Origin: Gammaproteobacteria bacterium
GTDB lineage: Bacteria > Pseudomonadota > Gammaproteobacteria > GRL18
DNA: 36,591 nt
Assembly (NCBI GenBank): GCA_027011205.1
Contig: JALVAL010000103.1
Location: 1-36,591 of the forward strand
Reading direction: 5' to 3'
Part shown: positions 34,915 to 36,591 of the stretch, one piece after another
Position numbering within the stretch: position 1 is the first letter of the stretch
Layout: every line of letters begins with the position of its first letter
Made by a program: the position numbers and the translations under genes
Notes under the pieces: generated by a model
The model's database searches: none
Seen by the model: the letters and a program-made list of their open reading frames with translations, nothing else
Told to the model about the DNA's origin: nothing

Positions 34915-35714
34915 AAAGTCCGGTCTACCATGGCGGCACAATACGTAACCACCTTGGCTTCCTCCCGTGTACAAGTTTTCAAAATAGTAGCGATTATGCC
35001 ATGCCATGTTGCGATATTACAAGGGTAATTGCCGTCATAGTCAGGATTCAACCCGATTAACAAAAGGGCAGACGACGTGTCCAAATCTTCCTCGCCCAGC
35101 TCAGCTATTCGTTTCGCAAGCGACATAGCCAAGATTTCCTGATTGGTTTTCTTTGGCGGCAAATCAACTTGATCGACGTCGGTCACATCTTCACTGTCAC
35201 CTACTGTTGCAATCACCGATTCTTCGAAATCATCGACCGACGTAGGCTTCTCCTTTTTGACCTCCTCGCGCACTTCCTTTACTGTGGGAGTCTTTTCGGC
35301 AGGATCAGCAGTCTTTTCAATGACCTTTTTCACAAGATCATCCGAAGCGTTAACCATTTCCGCAAACACAGAAAGTGATGGAGTAGGTGAATCGAGATCA
35401 ACCCTAAACCGCTCGCGATTTCTTGCCATATTCATGGCCCTGTAAGCATCCTGCCGTGAAAGCTCAGGCACATACTTTTTGCGAAGAGTTCCGAACTTGG
35501 CGTCTGTTGTCTGCTCGCGTAATGGGATTAAAATATCCCCCATGTCCATAAACAAAGAAACTGCAGAAGCTGCAAGATTTCTCGATTCCACCCACATTCT
35601 TTTGACTTCTTCCCAAGGCTCAGTAGGGGAAGAAGGCTTTATATACTTCTCCTTACCGGTGGATGGGACAAACTTACTGACCGACTCCTGCCGGGATTGC
35701 TGCTCATTTTTCAT
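34905..35714 (-). CDS. Hypothetical protein, DUF3102-like N-terminus (tentative)
   Basis: Helical SLFMDMGDILIPLRE...FGTLRKKYVPELSRQDAYRAMNMARN. Confidence 0.5.
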   Translation of the reverse strand: MKNEQQSRQESVSKFVPSTGKEKYIKPSSPTEPWEEVKRMWVESRNLAASAVSLFMDMGDILIPLREQTTDAKFGTLRKKYVPELSRQDAYRAMNMARNRERFRVDLDSPTPSLSVFAEMVNASDDLVKKVIEKTADPAEKTPTVKEVREEVKKEKPTSVDDFEESVIATVGDSEDVTDVDQVDLPPKKTNQEILAMSLAKRIAELGEEDLDTSSALLLIGLNPDYDGNYPCNIATWHGIIATILKTCTREEAKVVTYCAAMVDRTLWT

Positions 35715-35944
35715 CTTCTTTCTCCAGTTACTACGTTATACCCCGCAACCCAATTAGTCTTCAAGACGCCTGACGCTTTGGAAACAGAGTGATTTGCTAA
35801 AATTCGATTCAGCCCTATGATCACAAGGAGTGATCTAAAATCTCTTGGACGAGTAGACACCTCGCGAATAAGAGCCACAAGAACCCGTCTGACTATATCG
35901 TGCTCGGAAGTTAGCTGATTAGCCCTTACATTTGATCCGCTCAT
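35711..35944 (-). CDS. Hypothetical protein
   Basis: ATGA overlap with neighbour. Confidence 0.6.
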   Translation of the reverse strand: MSGSNVRANQLTSEHDIVRRVLVALIREVSTRPRDFRSLLVIIGLNRILANHSVSKASGVLKTNWVAGYNVVTGERR

Positions 35945-36285
35945 TAGTCAACCCTCGTTACAAAAAGTGAACCAGTAAAATCGGTGATTGCGACTATACC
36001 CGAGTCATATAGGTAAACCAGCTCATCCTCCCAGCTCATTCGCATGCGCGGCTTTATTACAGGATCACCGGGATAATGAAGGCAGCCCTTGTCATCTACC
36101 CGACAACCCTTAATTTCTGTTATGCCAAATAGGTAATTGCGCTCTAGTACCTGACGCGCCGTTAAAGGAGTAGGCGTCTGCTCGCGCTCTTGCCTTTGAA
36201 ACCACTCCAATACCGCCGCCCAATGGTTAAGCAAGCTGAAATCGTCAATGGAGCGGTCCAAATCGTGAAAAATTTTTATGTTCAT
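35944..36285 (-). CDS. Hypothetical protein, first gene of right-end leftward operon
   Basis: Internal ATG MNIKIFHDLD with GAGGAAACGAC upstream, 28 nt after promoter P3. Confidence 0.65.
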   Translation of the reverse strand: MNIKIFHDLDRSIDDFSLLNHWAAVLEWFQRQEREQTPTPLTARQVLERNYLFGITEIKGCRVDDKGCLHYPGDPVIKPRMRMSWEDELVYLYDSGIVAITDFTGSLFVTRVD

Positions 36286-36312
36286 GTCGTTTCCTCTATG
36301 TCGTGAACCCCC

Positions 36313-36375
36313 AGTATACCACACAGAGGGCGGGGCGTCAACCCCTATTTCAGATGTGACCGACGAGCGGCCACG
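36313..36375 (-). promoter_or_regulatory. Leftward sigma70-like promoter P3 with upstream box
   Basis: Minus strand: CGTGGCCGCTCGTCGGTCAC-N14-TTGACG-N17-TATACT. Confidence 0.82.
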
Positions 36376-36400
36376 ATATTTCGGCCTGTCCGATGTACAA

Positions 36401-36429
36401 TGTGTATAAGTCATGGGATATGTGGATAT
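36401..36429. promoter_or_regulatory. Two DnaA-box-like sites 20 bp apart
   Basis: TGTGTATAA (36401..36409, matches TTATNCACA consensus on minus) and TGTGGATAT (36421..36429, one mismatch). Confidence 0.45.
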
Positions 36430-36562
36430 GCGAGTAGATATGACAACTCTCGGACTTATGCTTAACGTCCACCCGCGAACACCGGACCGAATAAAGCTGG
36501 CTGGACGGACCGACGGCGCGTCCGACAAGGGCGAGTCCTAGCTGTCCCCCCTGTCCAGAATT

Positions 36563-36581
36563 AAAAAAAAAAAAAAAAAAA
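36563..36581. repeat. Right-end poly(A) tract (19 A)
   Basis: 19 consecutive A followed by TCCCCCCGAA. Confidence 0.9.
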
Positions 36582-36591
36582 TCCCCCCGAA

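Noticed and set aside
35944-36528. Full-length 194-aa ORF at the right end
   Set aside because: N-terminal 81 residues translate through promoter P3 and its box; the internal ATG at 36285 has a good ribosome-binding site.
1-36591. tRNA genes, integrase, lysogeny repressor, phage RNA polymerase
   Set aside because: Looked for characteristic motifs and found none; absence is by eye only, not by a search.

Overview
The window looks like a near-complete genome (36.6 kb) of a lytic podovirus. It has a rightward structural arm (about 1.75-22.0 kb) and a leftward replication/accessory arm (about 36.3-22.0 kb, plus three leftward genes at the left end). The structural arm runs TerS, TerL, T7-type portal, Bbp19-like protein, scaffold, capsid, lysis/membrane genes, tail tubular A/B-like proteins, internal virion proteins and a beta-helix tailspike. 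The replication arm carries a candidate full 2-aminoadenine (Z-genome) set in one compact, translationally coupled block: DatZ-like HD hydrolase, MazZ-like MazG protein, PurZ with a GSTGKG signature, PrimPol-helicase, and a DpoZ-like family A polymerase with intact proofreading motifs. That pathway is already described. Less familiar features seen here are: (i) five sigma70-like promoters with 17-bp spacers that share an upstream box ATACCGttCGTCGG at nearly fixed distance; (ii) a paralogous pair of 'LN.G..RMN.GNRIRG' proteins, one at each end of the genome, each behind the same promoter and box; (iii) a small DUF736-like protein ending in the bacterial SSB C-terminal peptide (DDIPF), coupled to the polymerase; (iv) a family of TGACCGNNNNCGGTCA palindromes; (v) several strong hairpins inside structural genes; (vi) poly(A) tracts and related sequences at both ends. 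No RNA polymerase, integrase, tRNA or CRISPR array was recognised. All calls come from reading motifs and ORFs by eye; no database search was run.
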